Below are positions 44,950 to 56,359 of a stretch of 64,000 nucleotides of DNA, in pieces (position 1 is the stretch's first letter; every line of letters starts with the position of its first letter). A program made the translations under genes and the position numbers. A model generated the notes under the pieces. That model was not told the DNA's origin, did not search any database, and saw only the letters and a program-made list of their open reading frames with translations. This DNA comes from Cavia porcellus (Eukaryota; Chordata; Mammalia; Rodentia; Caviidae): assembly GCF_034190915.1 (NCBI RefSeq), contig NW_026947502.1, positions 2,880,785 through 2,944,784 of the forward strand. Reading direction: 5' to 3'.

Positions 44950-46890
44950 ATGAAAAGTATTCTAAACAATAGAGGTATGAACAGAAAGAAAGGAAAACAT
45001 GGGGATTATTTGCTTGGGGTTTTCCAGGAGCCAGCCTGCCTCCTCTGGAGAGCCCTCACCAAAGGTAGCCAGGCAGAGAGGGAAGCTGCTGGGCCTGTCA
45101 GGGCAGAGGGAGTCACAGGAGAGGACAGGTGTGAGCAAAGGCTGCAGGAGGGGCTAGAAGGGGTCCTGCCACATGCAGCTAGCTAAGGAGGCCTTGTCAC
45201 CTCCCCAGAGGCAGTGGCTTGTCCTGGTTCTACAGCCTGGGCCTGATAATGGAAGAATCATTCCTTTAAGACAATGTACCAAGAAAGATATGCCCAGGAC
45301 TAAATATAATGAGCGAGGTACAAGACCTGCACCTCACAGAGAGCAAGCACAGAATTTTTAGGCCAGGACCTAAGAAACCTCAAGTCAAGTTGACATCCGG
45401 GCAGCACTCAGGCTGAAGTAGTGCCTCTGGCTGCAAGTCTGGGACTGGGCACGTCCTTCCAGGGCCTCCTGGAAGTCACCTGCTGCAGCCCAGAGGGCAG
45501 GAGTAGCAAGGACACTCCGAGAAATAACTGTTCTGGGCACGCATACAAGATCTGGTTTAGCGTCCGTGACCAGGGATGCAAGCTTACTCCGTGGAGGTGG
45601 AAGTGAGGAGGCCTGATGTCACCAGGCAGCAGGGATGCAGTAGCCACGAATGAGCCAACTGTCAGCGCTTCTGCCTACACATCGGGGGTCTCTCACGGAA
45701 TGGGAGGGGAACTCTGAGTGCTGGCAGCTGCATGGCCAACACATTCTGGTGGGAAAGCAGCTCCCCGCCCCGCACCCTGCAGCTCCTCTGAAAACAGAAT
45801 CCCAAAACACAGAGTCAGATAGCCGGACAGTTAGAGAGCAGTGTCCAGCCAGGGCCTCAGTGAGGACCGGGCTAGCGAGACCTCAGCCTCGGGGCATCAC
45901 CTTGTGCATTTCTAGAGGTGTCAGGGTGGGGTCACCTCAGAGGGCTTGGAAGTGTCTGCTGAGACTGGTGCTGAGCACATAAGGGAGCGGGGACCAAGTG
46001 ACAGGAATGGGAGAGAACAGGTGAGGACATACAAATCTGTGGCTTCAGCAAATTCCGACCACACAGAGCCACGCCTGATGTCCAAGTGCCACACAGAGCC
46101 ATACGCTGTGCCTGGACCTCTGTTAAATGTTAGTTTCTGCTCCACAATTAAGGTGCCATAGCCAGGGCAAAGCACTCCCCAGGATTCCTGGGGCCTCGAT
46201 GTAGAGCGGTTAGGAGTGTCAGCCGGGTGTGAGCAGGAGAGAAGTGGGAGGGAGGGAGGCACACCACAGTCAGCCTTGCTCAGGGAAACCTCAGCAGTGC
46301 GTGCACACGTGCACACAATTCCTCATCTCACCCTAGTGGCTGGACAGACGCTAATGATTTTCGCCTTCAGCTCAGGGCTCAAAGATACTGAGTGGTGGGA
46401 GGCAACCACAGACTGACCCTTAGTAAGTGTCTGGCCTGGGATTCAAGGCCAATCAGGCCTCCTGCAAGCTCAGAGCTCTTTGCAGAGGCACAGCACACAG
46501 ACACACACACGATTTGGTGAGGACGGGAGTCCCCGAGGCCCAGAGTGAAGACGGCCGGGGTCTGCACCCCTCTGGTTGGAGGACAGCCCTTGTCTCCCAA
46601 CGGGAAGTGTTCAGGTGCCTAGATGGCCGTGTGAGGCTGGAGTCTCAGTAGAGGACCCTTCTCACGGCCACTGCTGTTTGTCACGTGACCTTTCTGCAGT
46701 GCAAAGGGCAGCCTGACAGGCCTCTGGAAACATCCAAAGTATTAAAACTCTCGGCTTGGTTCATGGCTGTTCCCCTCCCCCCCTCCTCACCCTTCTGAGT
46801 TCATAACGCCTGGAAGCAAGAGTCCAGGTTCTCCCCTCTTCAGACTTACTGATCTCCACTTCTATTTTTAAAGCATGTATTAATTCCAAA
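44950..46890 (-). repeat. Duplicon intron block C, copy 3
   Basis: Paralogous to 17500-19400 and 33400-35270. No coding function. Confidence 0.7.
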
Positions 46891-46906
46891 ATATTTTCTC
46901 ACTCAC

Positions 46907-47125
46907 CAGGTCCTTGGAGAAAACAGGTTTGTGGTGTCAGAGTGGAGCTCTTCTGTATATCCCCTAGAAGAGCTGAATGTGCGGGGTGTGGTGAAGCCCT
47001 GCTGCCCACACCTGTCCTCCCTGGGCAGTGCAGGTCAGGGCCAGGCTCAGCACACAGGAAAACTGCACCTTGAGTGAGGAGCAGAGGACTGAAACCTCCC
47101 CAGGCTCTTCCCTCCTCAGGCAGGA
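46907..47125 (-). other. 5' non-coding exon of IRG-3
   Basis: Same donor and exon end as the other copies, about 97% identical to the IRG-2 exon. Confidence 0.7.
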
Positions 47126-47187
47126 ATCTGAGCAGCAGCAGGGAAGGGAGGAGCCCAGAGCTCAGGGCCCTGACCCTGCAGGGACAG

Positions 47188-47199
47188 GAAAGTGACACT
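47188..47199 (+). promoter_or_regulatory. Degenerate ISRE in IRG-3 promoter
   Basis: GAAAGTGACACT. The second GAAA half became GACA by one substitution relative to the IRG-2 site, which is expected to weaken IRF/ISGF3 binding. Confidence 0.75.
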
Positions 47200-47209
47200 G
47201 AAGGTGCTC

Positions 47210-47218
47210 TTCCCGGAA
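47210..47218. promoter_or_regulatory. GAS element in IRG-3 promoter
   Basis: TTCCCGGAA, identical to the IRG-2 site. Confidence 0.82.
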
Positions 47219-47739
47219 GCAGGGCCACTGCCAGGCAGGGGAAGTGAGAGGCACCCTGGTCATTGTTTCTCATTGCTTTTCGGGGACTGGGGAGGACTGC
47301 TGTGTGGGGAGAGAACAGGGCGTCCCAGGGCCTGGGCACAGGTCACCATGAGCAGACTCCAGCTTTGGCCAGGCAGGAGCTGAGCCAGACTCACAGAAGG
47401 GGGCTGAGCCCTGGGCTGACACCACTCAGGGCCTCCCTGTGAGCTCCCACAGACCAGACTCCATGGCAGTGAGGCCCAGGCAGCAGCAGGTGTGGGCCAT
47501 GTCCCTGTCCCTGGCAGAGAGTTGGCACTGGAGTTTCCTGTTCAAGGACTGTCTCTGTTAACCTACTGTAGACTCCCAGCAGAACTTGGGACTCTAGGCA
47601 GGAACAGATAAACAAGGGGCTCAAATCCAAACGTGCATTAGAAGAACTCACAGAAAGCAAGAGGCTGCTGTGTTTGCCCAGAGAGGGCTCATAGGGGCAG
47701 GGTCTGGGGGCACAGAGCTCCACAGCCTCTCCCATGGGT

Positions 47740-49511
47740 GCAGACTTGTTGGCCCACAACCTATGGATGCATTCATAACTCACAGAGTCTTAGGGGCCTT
47801 GGCATCCAGGGACTCTGCTGGGTCTCATTTAGGGTCTCACTGGGTGCCACCATTGGTTACCTCACTGGCCATGGGATTCATGTCAGTCTCTGTCCCCTGT
47901 CCAATGCAGAGATGAACCTGATGACTTTATATTAAGTGAAGGGAGCCTCACGTGAAAAGAAAATATTTCATGGTGTCATTTACGGGTGGAATCTGAAACA
48001 AGAGTCAAACTGAGAGATAAACAAAGTGAACACAGACATTCTGAGGGTGGCCCAGCCAGAGGACGGTGGGTCCATGCTCTGTGCCCCTTAGTTATATCCC
48101 AGGGGATGGCCTGGCTGAAGGACAGTGGATCTCTGCACTCCTCCATTACATCCTGGAGGGTGACCCAGCTGGGAGACAGGAGTCCGTGTTCTGCTCCCCT
48201 CCATCCCATCCCACAGGGAGGCCTGGCTGGAAGGCAGTGAGTTTGCAATCTGAGCCTCATCTGTTGCATCCCAGAGGGGAGGCCATTTGCAAGAGTGTAA
48301 GACTGATGGGAACCCCAGGACCCAGGACCACAGCCTGGCACAGAATGCACACACACCTCTGGAGGACAAGTGATGAGAGAAGCCAGTAATGTGGAATCAG
48401 CAGTGAGGAGGCAGCAGTTGGGCTCTGGAGACCTCTACCAATGGACACCAGTCCCAGCCCCACATCCAGAGGCTGAGATCAGCTCCACACCCAGCACATC
48501 TCCGGAATGTAACGTGGACATCGCTTCAGAACAGTAAACACCAGAAGAAGAAACTGAGCACAGATGCCCCTGTGAGCCTGCCAGCCACCAACGGGGCCCA
48601 GTACCAGCACTGGCTGGGAGAACAAGCTGGCCAGCTTGTGCATGCCAGCTGACATTAAGGGAGCCTCAGTGTAGCTGTCTATGTATGGGGAAGCCGGGGC
48701 CTCCCTGGGAACCTAGGTAAGGAGAAACCCAGCTGCATCGCCCACCCTTCTGCACTGTGGATGACAGCCAACGTGGGGAGCCTGAGACCCACAACTGCTT
48801 CATCAGCAGGAACTCAGGAAAATGCCAAGACGAAAGAGCAAAAGGAGGTCTCAGACCTCCGAGCCTCAGAGAACAATTCCATGAGACACAGACACAGAAG
48901 AAGCTGAAAGTCACACTCCTGTAATTTCTGAAGAGATGGCAACTGAAATAAAGAACAATTTCATGAGGCTCTGAATGTAATCAGAAAAATAACATCTCAG
49001 GTAAATCAACAAATGGCAAGCACAGTGAAGGAAATGCTGGGCACATCTAAAGAAGACCTAGATAACAAGAGGAGCCCTGGAAAGTGATGGAAACCTTGAA
49101 TGAACAACATTGGAAAGGAATTACAGTGCGGGAAACAGAGTCACAGAGACATCCAGGAAATTAAAACTTCCATTAACAGCTGGCTAAAATGCCTGAAAGA
49201 AACTGAAGAGAGACTTTCAGATCTTGAAGACAGGATGGCAGCTGGTGATCACAAAAGAAAGATCTCTTAAAAATCCCAAGGAACCTGCAAATAACAATTC
49301 AACGGCTGCAAGATGATAGAAAGAAAAATATTTTATGAAGGGTAGGTGTCGGCAAAAAAGCAGTCAATATAAATGACATTAAAAGACTATTTACGGAAGT
49401 AATGCAGAAAACTTGTAATGCATGGGGAAAGGATCTGACACGCAGCTAAGTAAGCCACGTAGAACTCCAACTAGCCATAACCAAAATAAATCTACAACCA
49501 GACATAAAACA
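47740..49511 (+). mobile_element. L1 remnants abutting the inverted duplicon
   Basis: 47900-48000 resembles an L1 3' end. 48041-48290 holds tandem 5' UTR-type units. 48380-49500 follows as an L1 5' UTR and ORF1 remnant (gaagagagactttcagatcttgaagacagg region). It ends abruptly at about 49511, where the IRG-4 exon 1 sequence begins. Confidence 0.6.
48041..48290 (+). repeat. Tandem array of about 55-60 bp units
   Basis: Four to five diverged units with the pattern gatggcctggctgaaggacagtgg...ccattacatcc. Their position upstream of an L1 ORF1 suggests promoter monomers of an L1 5' UTR. Confidence 0.65.
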
Positions 49512-49635
49512 GGTGGACAGGTGAGGGCAGGTGTGGGCAGCAGGGCTTCACCACACCCAGCACATTCAGCTCTTCCAGTGGATATATACAAGAGCTCAAC
49601 TCTGACAGCAGAAACCTGTTTTCTCCAAGAACCTG
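49512..49635 (+). other. 5' exon remnant of IRG-4
   Basis: Ends in ACCTG followed by GTGAGTGAG, the same donor as the other copies. The promoter is cut off at about 49512 by L1 sequence, so no ISRE or GAS is present. Confidence 0.7.
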
Positions 49636-51470
49636 GTGAGTGAGAAAAAATTTTGGAATTACTGGAGACCTAAGAATAGGTAGCTCAGTGGCTGTGAGGG
49701 GGGAAAAACTGTTTGCTCAGTTTGGGCTGTAAGGGGTACGCAAGCTGAGGAGGGGTGGTGCGTGGACAGCTATAAACCACACAGACAGTGCAAGCATTCG
49801 GATACTGTCAGGCAGCGGTCACAGACAGGCTTTTCCCTTGCACTGCTGAAGGACCCTGTGAAAGACAGTGGCAGGGCCAGCCCCGAGAACCTCTGGCAGC
49901 ACACATCCCCGACTCACACCTAGACACTCAATCAGAGCCCAGGGCTCTCATCAAACCAGAGGTGCTGAGGGGTCCGTGTTTTCTACTCCAATCCCTGGAT
50001 GGACCTCTCCCCACCAAATGCTGGCCTTGGCCTTTGGCTCTTGCTAAAGAGCTCTGCACTTGGAGGGGACTTTCCCTTGGATCCCAGCCCTGACCTTGGT
50101 TTGCTAAGGATTAGATCACAGTTAGGACACAACCTGTCAGAGTCCTTGAGCCTTCATGTGACTGGGAGGAACCTTAGAATGGTCTTGCACAGCCACCAGG
50201 ATGCCAGGAGGATTTATGAATGGATATCCACTCAAGGCCCTTAATAAATCCTCCTCCCCCTCTCCCCAGTCTCTCTCCACCTCACACTCCGTGAGCGCAG
50301 TCTGAATGGCTCTAGGACGAGGGGACAGGCACCTTGGGAAGGGCTCTGCCCAGCTGCCACAAGTGGACTGTTGAGAAGGAAGTAGTCATAAGCACTGTGA
50401 AATGATGTGGGAGAGAGCACAGCAGCATGGGTGTTGTGTGGCTGACATTCGCACAGGGGCAGAAGTGGATGTCCACCTCTGTTTCCTCCAGTTCCTGGCA
50501 CTGGACCCCCACTCTCCCTGTCTGCTCAGTTCTTCAGGACCAGCCTCTGCAGACACGCCCATGCCCTCCCACGTGTCCTCCCCACTGACATCCCCTGGAA
50601 ATGCCCAGCACTGAGCCAACGTGTGTCGTGGCTGAGGTGCCCCTAGTCGGTTCCCCTTTGGTTGCGTGTGGCTGTCCAGCTCCCGGGCTTGCTGGCTGTA
50701 TACTGCAAAACACTTTATTTCTCAAAGGAGCTCCAGGGATCTGCTTTACACATAACAAGGAGAAGCCCCTGTAGCTGCCAGCTGGCAAGGTCTCCCCTCT
50801 TGTTTATGAGAAGAGGAGCCCGTGGCACCAACTCCATGTCCATTAGTGGCTAAGAGGTCACTCAGCCACCTGGTGACACCAGGGCTTCCCCAGTCCCCTG
50901 GCATAGAAAATGCTTCCATCCATTGCCATAGACACCAAACAACATCCTATGTACCTTCCCACTGTGTCTTTTTTCTAGAGTCCTGGACTGCTCACAGCCA
51001 TGGGCCAACTGTTTTCCGCAGACTCCAGCACAGAGAGTAAGACCTTAGCCTCCAGCTTCAGCGAGTATTTTAAAAATTTCAAGCAGGAAAGCAAAGTCCT
51101 CTCAGAGGAAGCCAGCAGGTTGATTGAGTACTTTCTGGAGAAGGGGGACATTCCAAAAGCAGTTTCTATAGTTAGCTCTGCTTTGAAAGACATCGATAAA
51201 TCTCCACTGAGCATAGAATTGACAGGGGAGAGTGGAACAGGAAAGTCCACTCTGATCAATGCCCTGCGGGACATGGGGAATGAAGAGGAAGGTTCTGCTC
51301 AAACTGGGCCAACTGAGACCACCATGGAGAGAACAGCATACAAACAGCCAAAGGTTTCCCAGTGTGTCAGTATGGGACCAGCCTGGCCTGGGGACCACCA
51401 ACTGCCCTCCAGAAACTTACCTGCAGAAAGAGAAGTTCGCTGAATATGACTTTTTCCTGATCTTTTCTGA
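49512..51470 (+). repeat. Inverted partial copy of the IRG-1 duplicon
   Basis: Matches exon 1 and block C of unit 1 (about 19640 down to 18098) and then the IRG-1 coding exon (from about 14920), in reverse orientation. The 3.2 kb between those parts is missing. Identity to unit 1 is clearly higher than to units 2 or 3. Confidence 0.9.
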
Positions 51471-51475
51471 AAGAA
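51000..51475 (+). pseudogene. IIGP1-like: IRG-4: truncated IRGA-type GTPase pseudogene
   Basis: Starts MGQLFSAD after a TTTTTTCTAG acceptor, like IRG-1, and keeps an intact P-loop (GESGTGKST). An extra A in the run at 51350-51352 shifts the frame before G3, giving a stop at 51441-51443. The G3 region in the next frame reads DQPG, not DLPG. Similarity ends at about 51470 inside the G domain, where an LTR-like repeat begins, so G4 and the helical domain are absent. With no promoter it is a dead gene. It is the inverted product of a copy of the IRG-1 unit. Confidence 0.92.
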
Positions 51476-51817
51476 TATTGCCCCAGATGGGACACTGTAG
51501 CCTGTGAAGCTTTGGAGGCACAACAGGGGGCTCTATCTTGAGGTCACCTTTTCTTGCCCCTAGGCAATTTCCCTGTGGAGCCAAATGAATACCAATGGGC
51601 TCCCGTGCATCACTAATGCCCTTTAGGCACCACCCTAAGCCTAAGCTACATGTGTGCCCCCACACCTTGTGTCCCTCAGAGAGAATGCCAGACCCTGGAG
51701 AGTCAGGGGGTCACTCCCCACATTCTTAAAATAAAGGTCATTTTTATTTCATACTTCTTATCTTTTCAGGCACGCCGAAAATCCTATCAGATGGTTCCGT
51801 TCTGCGCCCAAAATTCT
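51470..51817 (+). repeat. LTR-like dispersed repeat, copy 3 (interrupted)
   Basis: Matches 5140-5500 (ctaagcctaagctacatgt, aataaaggtcattt). Its continuation was split by the HAL1-like insertion and resumes at 55684. Confidence 0.55.
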
Positions 51818-53341
51818 TTTTTTTTTATAATTTAAAGAAAAGGAAACAAAAGAATACATGGAGATTTTAAAAAAGGGTAGAAATGATACAAACTTACAGA
51901 AAAACAAACGGTAAGAAATTGCTGGTTGATAAGTTACACATTGTCATCTTAGAAGTAGCTGTTCATGTTATGGAATTAAAGCATTTAGAATGACATTCAT
52001 AAAGTGACACTACAAACCCTTCTACTCTATGATCGAACAAGAGCTCAGTAACATGGTTATCAGTCCTACACATTTGTTTTACTTCTCAAAGAGGGTAAGA
52101 TTAAACATATCAAAACAGAACATAGCAGTTAAAAAAACAATTTAAAGAAATACAGATTTCGTAGCAGGCCCACTGGAGATCTTGATTGTCTATCTAACTG
52201 TCTCTAGTTTCTTACAAATAGTTGTCCCCATCTTCACCCACCTTATATACTTGTGTATATAAGTGTATATTATAGTGTATATTATAGAACTAATCAAATC
52301 ATTGAAGACTTTTTAGGTCCTCAAGTACCAAATTAGGGAAGACAATAGTAACTACCAACGCATCTCTCCTTCTCTTTGTGATAGCTGTCCCCATCTCTAC
52401 ATATGCTGAAATTGAACTCAAGAAACCAGTCCAATGTCATTCTAATCAGCAAACATTAGTATTGCTAGAATTTCTCTCATAATGCTACTAAATTAGCCTC
52501 GGGTTTCTTAGCATCTCTTCCTCAGAGTATCTGTTCTTTACATCTTACATTATATAATCTGTTCCCATAAATAATTAAAAAGAAAAAAAGAACCCATGTG
52601 TGAATTTCTACATATATATCTATCCTCTCTGTGTTATAGGGAAAACCAAGTCATAGCAAGACAGCAAAACAATTTTCTAGAAAAACATGCAATGGATAAA
52701 ACATATAAGACCACAATATAGATGATCTTCCATAGTTACTATGTTTCCTCTTGTTATTTTCAATAGATTTGACCACCACACTGGCTTATTATAGTTAAAT
52801 ATAGTATCACCTATTTTTATAAAAACTTAACTTTGGCAGCATTGTAGGGTTTGGAAGCTGTTACTAATTAATACCAGTATGGATATTCTTTACATCTTGT
52901 CATCCTCAGAGTAGTTGCCTCTACTTTTAGGGTTGATACTGACAAGCATACCAATTTCAAATAAAATCAGCCATGGCCAACCCATAGTCTTACGATTCAG
53001 ATTCAATTAAGATCAGTCATAGTAAGACAATGTAAGTATTATAGGATTTCAGTTTAAGTTAATAGGAAAGTAAGGATAGTTACCATGGTATAACCTGCTA
53101 TTTTTGGGTCAAGATGTCTGTGTCCTCAAATCTGACATGAGTGGACAGACCAGAACAAATTAAATTCAATCTAAATATAGCACTAGGACTACGGTGTCTT
53201 TTAAATCGTTATACACCATTAGCAATGACCTCTGCTTTTTTTTTTTTTAAAATATAGTTTCAGAGCTGTCTATACTAAAGACTAGCTTACCGTCTCTGCC
53301 TCATGTCTGCTACTCCACTTTTCTACTATAATTTGTCCACC

Positions 53342-54310
53342 TTATTCCCTCATTCCACTGTCTGCCCCGTTCACTGAGGCCTCTCTGCCACTGTAGCTGT
53401 AATCCTGATATCTCTTCCTCTCTTTCTCTGTAATGTCCTTCAGCGCTCTCTGTAGGGTTGGACTGGTGGCCACGAACTCCCACAGTTCCTCCTTGTCTTG
53501 AAAGTATCTTATTTCTTCATTAATTTTTAGAGAGAGTTTTGATGGATATATGAACTTTGGTTGCATACATTTTTCTTTCAGGACTTGGAATATTTCTCCC
53601 CACTCCCTTCTTGACTTAAGAGTTTGTGTTGATAAGTCTGCTGTTCTTTTGATAGATTTCCCGTTATAGGTAACCTGCATCTTTTCTCTGGCTGCTTTTA
53701 ATATTCTGTTTTTTTGGTGGATTTCTGGGATCTCGATTATTATATGTCTAGGCATAGATCTGTTTTGGTTGTAGGTAGCTGGTGTTCTGTATGCTTCTTT
53801 TATCTGGATATCATTTCTTTTTGCTATACATGGGAAATTTTGCTTTAATATATCTGTGAATATTTTTTTGTATTTCATTTTTGGATGTTCCTGCTTCCTC
53901 ACTCACATTCTTTATTCTTAGGTTATGTATCTTTTTGTCATCTTCCAGTTTTAGAATTGCTTCTTTCTGGTCCCTTGTTATTTTTAAGAGGCTTTTTCTT
54001 TCACGTTCATATGTCCTAAATCTCTCTTCAAGTTTCAGAAGGCTGTCTTTAGTTTCTGTCAAGGCATTTTGCCAATGTTCAATGGAGTTTTTAGTTTCCT
54101 GATATTCTCTTTGGATCTGTTTCATGTATTCTAAGTTACGCTTAAATTCTTCTTCAGATGCTTCTCTTTCTTTTCTGATTTCCTCAGTTCTTCCATCTGT
54201 GTTCTCTTGGGCGGGGCTTGTCATTTCTTTAATTAATCTCTTTATATCTTGCCTCACTTGGATCAGGAGTTTAAATTCCTCTATGAGATCATGTAGGTAC
54301 TTTTTAATTT
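53342..54310 (-). pseudogene. HAL1 ORF1 (L1 ORF1p-like), nearly full but broken
   Basis: Two overlapping frames cover coiled coil (LLKITRDQKEAILKLEDDKK), RNA-binding domain (RHIIIEIPEIHQKNRILKAA) and C-terminal domain (SKLSLKINEEIRYFQDKEEL). The frame shifts near 53850. The start codon present in copy 1 (ATGGCATCAG) is changed here to AGCATCAG by loss of two bases, so initiation is lost. The homologous protein binds element RNA as a trimer. Confidence 0.8.
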
Positions 54311-55123
54311 CGGCTGATGCTGTCGAGTAGTGGATGGTTACTGTGCTTGTTCTCTTCAGTGTTTAGTTCTCCTGGGCTTATTTTCTCTTGTTGGGCAGAT
54401 GGAGATTTTTTTTTTTTTTATCTCTTGTCATGTTTCTGGTTTCTTTCAGACTGTCCTGGAGTTCTCTGGCCCTCTCCGAATTGCTTAGGGCCTTTCAGAA
54501 GCCTGCTGGCTTGAGTTTTTGCTGTCCTCCCCAATTTACTATTATCTGGGGTAGGCTCGGATGCAGGGGCGGTACAGGCTAGTCTCTAGCCTCTGTGCCA
54601 GTTAGTTCCTAAATTAGGCTGTACTTTCTGGTTGTCACTGAGTTGTGACTATTTTGTATCCGCTTATTGGGCCCCAAGCAGAGGCTTGGTTTAGCCCCAG
54701 TATCTCCTGCCAGTTCTCTTTGTACCAGAAGCAGCTGACTAATGTCACTATGGCACAGGGTCCTGCCCAAATCTCAGCTGTTCTCTTCCAGACCTCTCTG
54801 TGTCAGGAGCACCAGCACAGCAGAACTGCCCAAACTCAAGATGTCTCCCACCAGTTCTCTGTATGAGGCTGAAGCCAACATGTACTCAGGCTCTGCCCAA
54901 TTCCAAGATGCCTTCCACTAGCCCTCCCTACAGGGGGCTCAGTGACGCCACTGAGCTGTAGGTTCTGCCCAACTGTAAAATGGCTGCCACTAGACTCTGT
55001 GTTATTGATGTCCCCATGGTGGCGGGCACTGTCCCATTCCAAGATGTTCTCTGGCCAACCCCAGCAGTCGCAGGGTCCCCAGTACTCACCAGGGTCCACG
55101 CCGCCCACCTTTCCCACGCTCCC

Positions 55124-55346
55124 GGCACAGTGCGGATGGGTCAGAAATCCGCGCAGCGTGCACACCCGGTACAGCGCAGAACAGTCAGAAATCCGCGCAG
55201 CGTACACTCCCGGTACAGCGGAGAACGGCCAGAAATCCACGCAGCGCCTGGTACAGTGCGGAGTGGTCAGAAATCCGCGCTGCGTGTACTCCCCGTACGG
55301 CGTGGAAGGGTCAGAAACCCGCCCAGCGTGCACTCCCGGCACAGTG
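55124..55346 (-). repeat. 5' UTR tandem repeats of HAL1-like element
   Basis: Five units of about 43-44 bp with the pattern gtcagaaatccgcgcagcgt...cccggtacag on the plus strand. One unit is shortened near 55240. CpG-rich, as in LINE promoters. Confidence 0.88.
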
Positions 55347-55683
55347 CGGAGCAGCGTTTGGCTTTGGAGCTCGAGAGTCTTTCACAATCTCCTCTGGTGT
55401 AGCGGGGCAGTCAAAAGCCAACACAGCTTTTCCTGTTGGGTCCATGGGTTAAATTGTTGATTTAAAGGCGCGGGATTTGCAGCTTCCCGTTTTCAGCCTT
55501 CACAGTCTCAGCACGACTTTAAATCCTCCAGCTGCACTGTCTTGGTTAATAAGAATCGTTATCCATTTGTCTAGCCCTCTCCATGTTGTCATATTCTAGC
55601 TTCTAATATGATTTCTCCAGAGAGACTTTCTGCCCGATCCTCTAGCTAGCCGCCATTTTCTCAATACCCGCGCCCAAAATTCT

Positions 55684-56355
55684 ATCATCCAGTGCCCATT
55701 TGGGTCTCATAATGACCACACCAAAAAGCTGCCCCTGGACCTACCACGTGCAGGGTTCCAATCTTAACCTTGGTGTGTTAGTCTAATGCAATCTCAGACA
55801 CTGGACCTAAAGATGCCCAGTGGGCAGCTGAAGCTTGGCACCTCTGCCTTCATTGTTCCCTCTACGTGACTACTTTAAAACTTTGGGTCAGAGCCCTGCT
55901 TGGCCCTGCATGTAGACGCACTGAATACTTAAGGAGTGTCTCTAATACGAGGAGTGTTAGCCCTGAATTTATCAAGCCTGTCTCCCTCCTTCACTATTGA
56001 AGACACCATGGTGAGAGTAACTGAAATAATCATTTCCAGGGATGGTTGGGACACCCAATTCCAATGCCCAGTTCCAGGGCCAGCGATGACAAAGCTCCAG
56101 CCACTGTCCTAAATGTGCAGTCATCTCGAATATCTGGAACCTTGTGGGCCACGCTGTGATGAGACCACTGTCTCCTAGCTGGAGCAGCTACTTGGTGAGC
56201 GCTGTGCCCTCCGCTCCCCATGTGTGAGCAGGTACCTCACGGCCCCTCAAGCCACAGGATTTGTCTACTAGTGCAGAACCAAGATGGAAGTACCGAGCAG
56301 CCGGATCCCAGCCCTCCACAGCTCAGTGAACACTCATTCCCATTTTTTCTGATTT
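55684..56355. other. Continuation of LTR-like repeat and flank, no gene
   Basis: Starts with atcatccagtgcccatttg just after the HAL1 target copy. No supported reading frame. Confidence 0.45.
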
Positions 56356-56359
56356 TCTG

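Larger units (their letters stand above)
51818..55669 (-). mobile_element. Complete HAL1-like LINE, copy 2, with 14-bp target duplication
   Basis: Minus-strand element with its A-tail at 51818-51826. The exact 14-bp duplication gcgcccaaaattct lies at 51804-51817 and 55670-55683. From the 5' end it shows AAAATGGCGGC (YY1-like) about 10 bases in, a GC-rich 5' UTR with 43-44-bp tandem units (55124-55346), an ORF1 and 1.5 kb of AT-rich 3' UTR with no ORF2. That is the design of HAL1 (half-L1) elements, which depend on L1 for reverse transcriptase. Complete ends make it one of the younger LINE insertions here. Confidence 0.85.
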
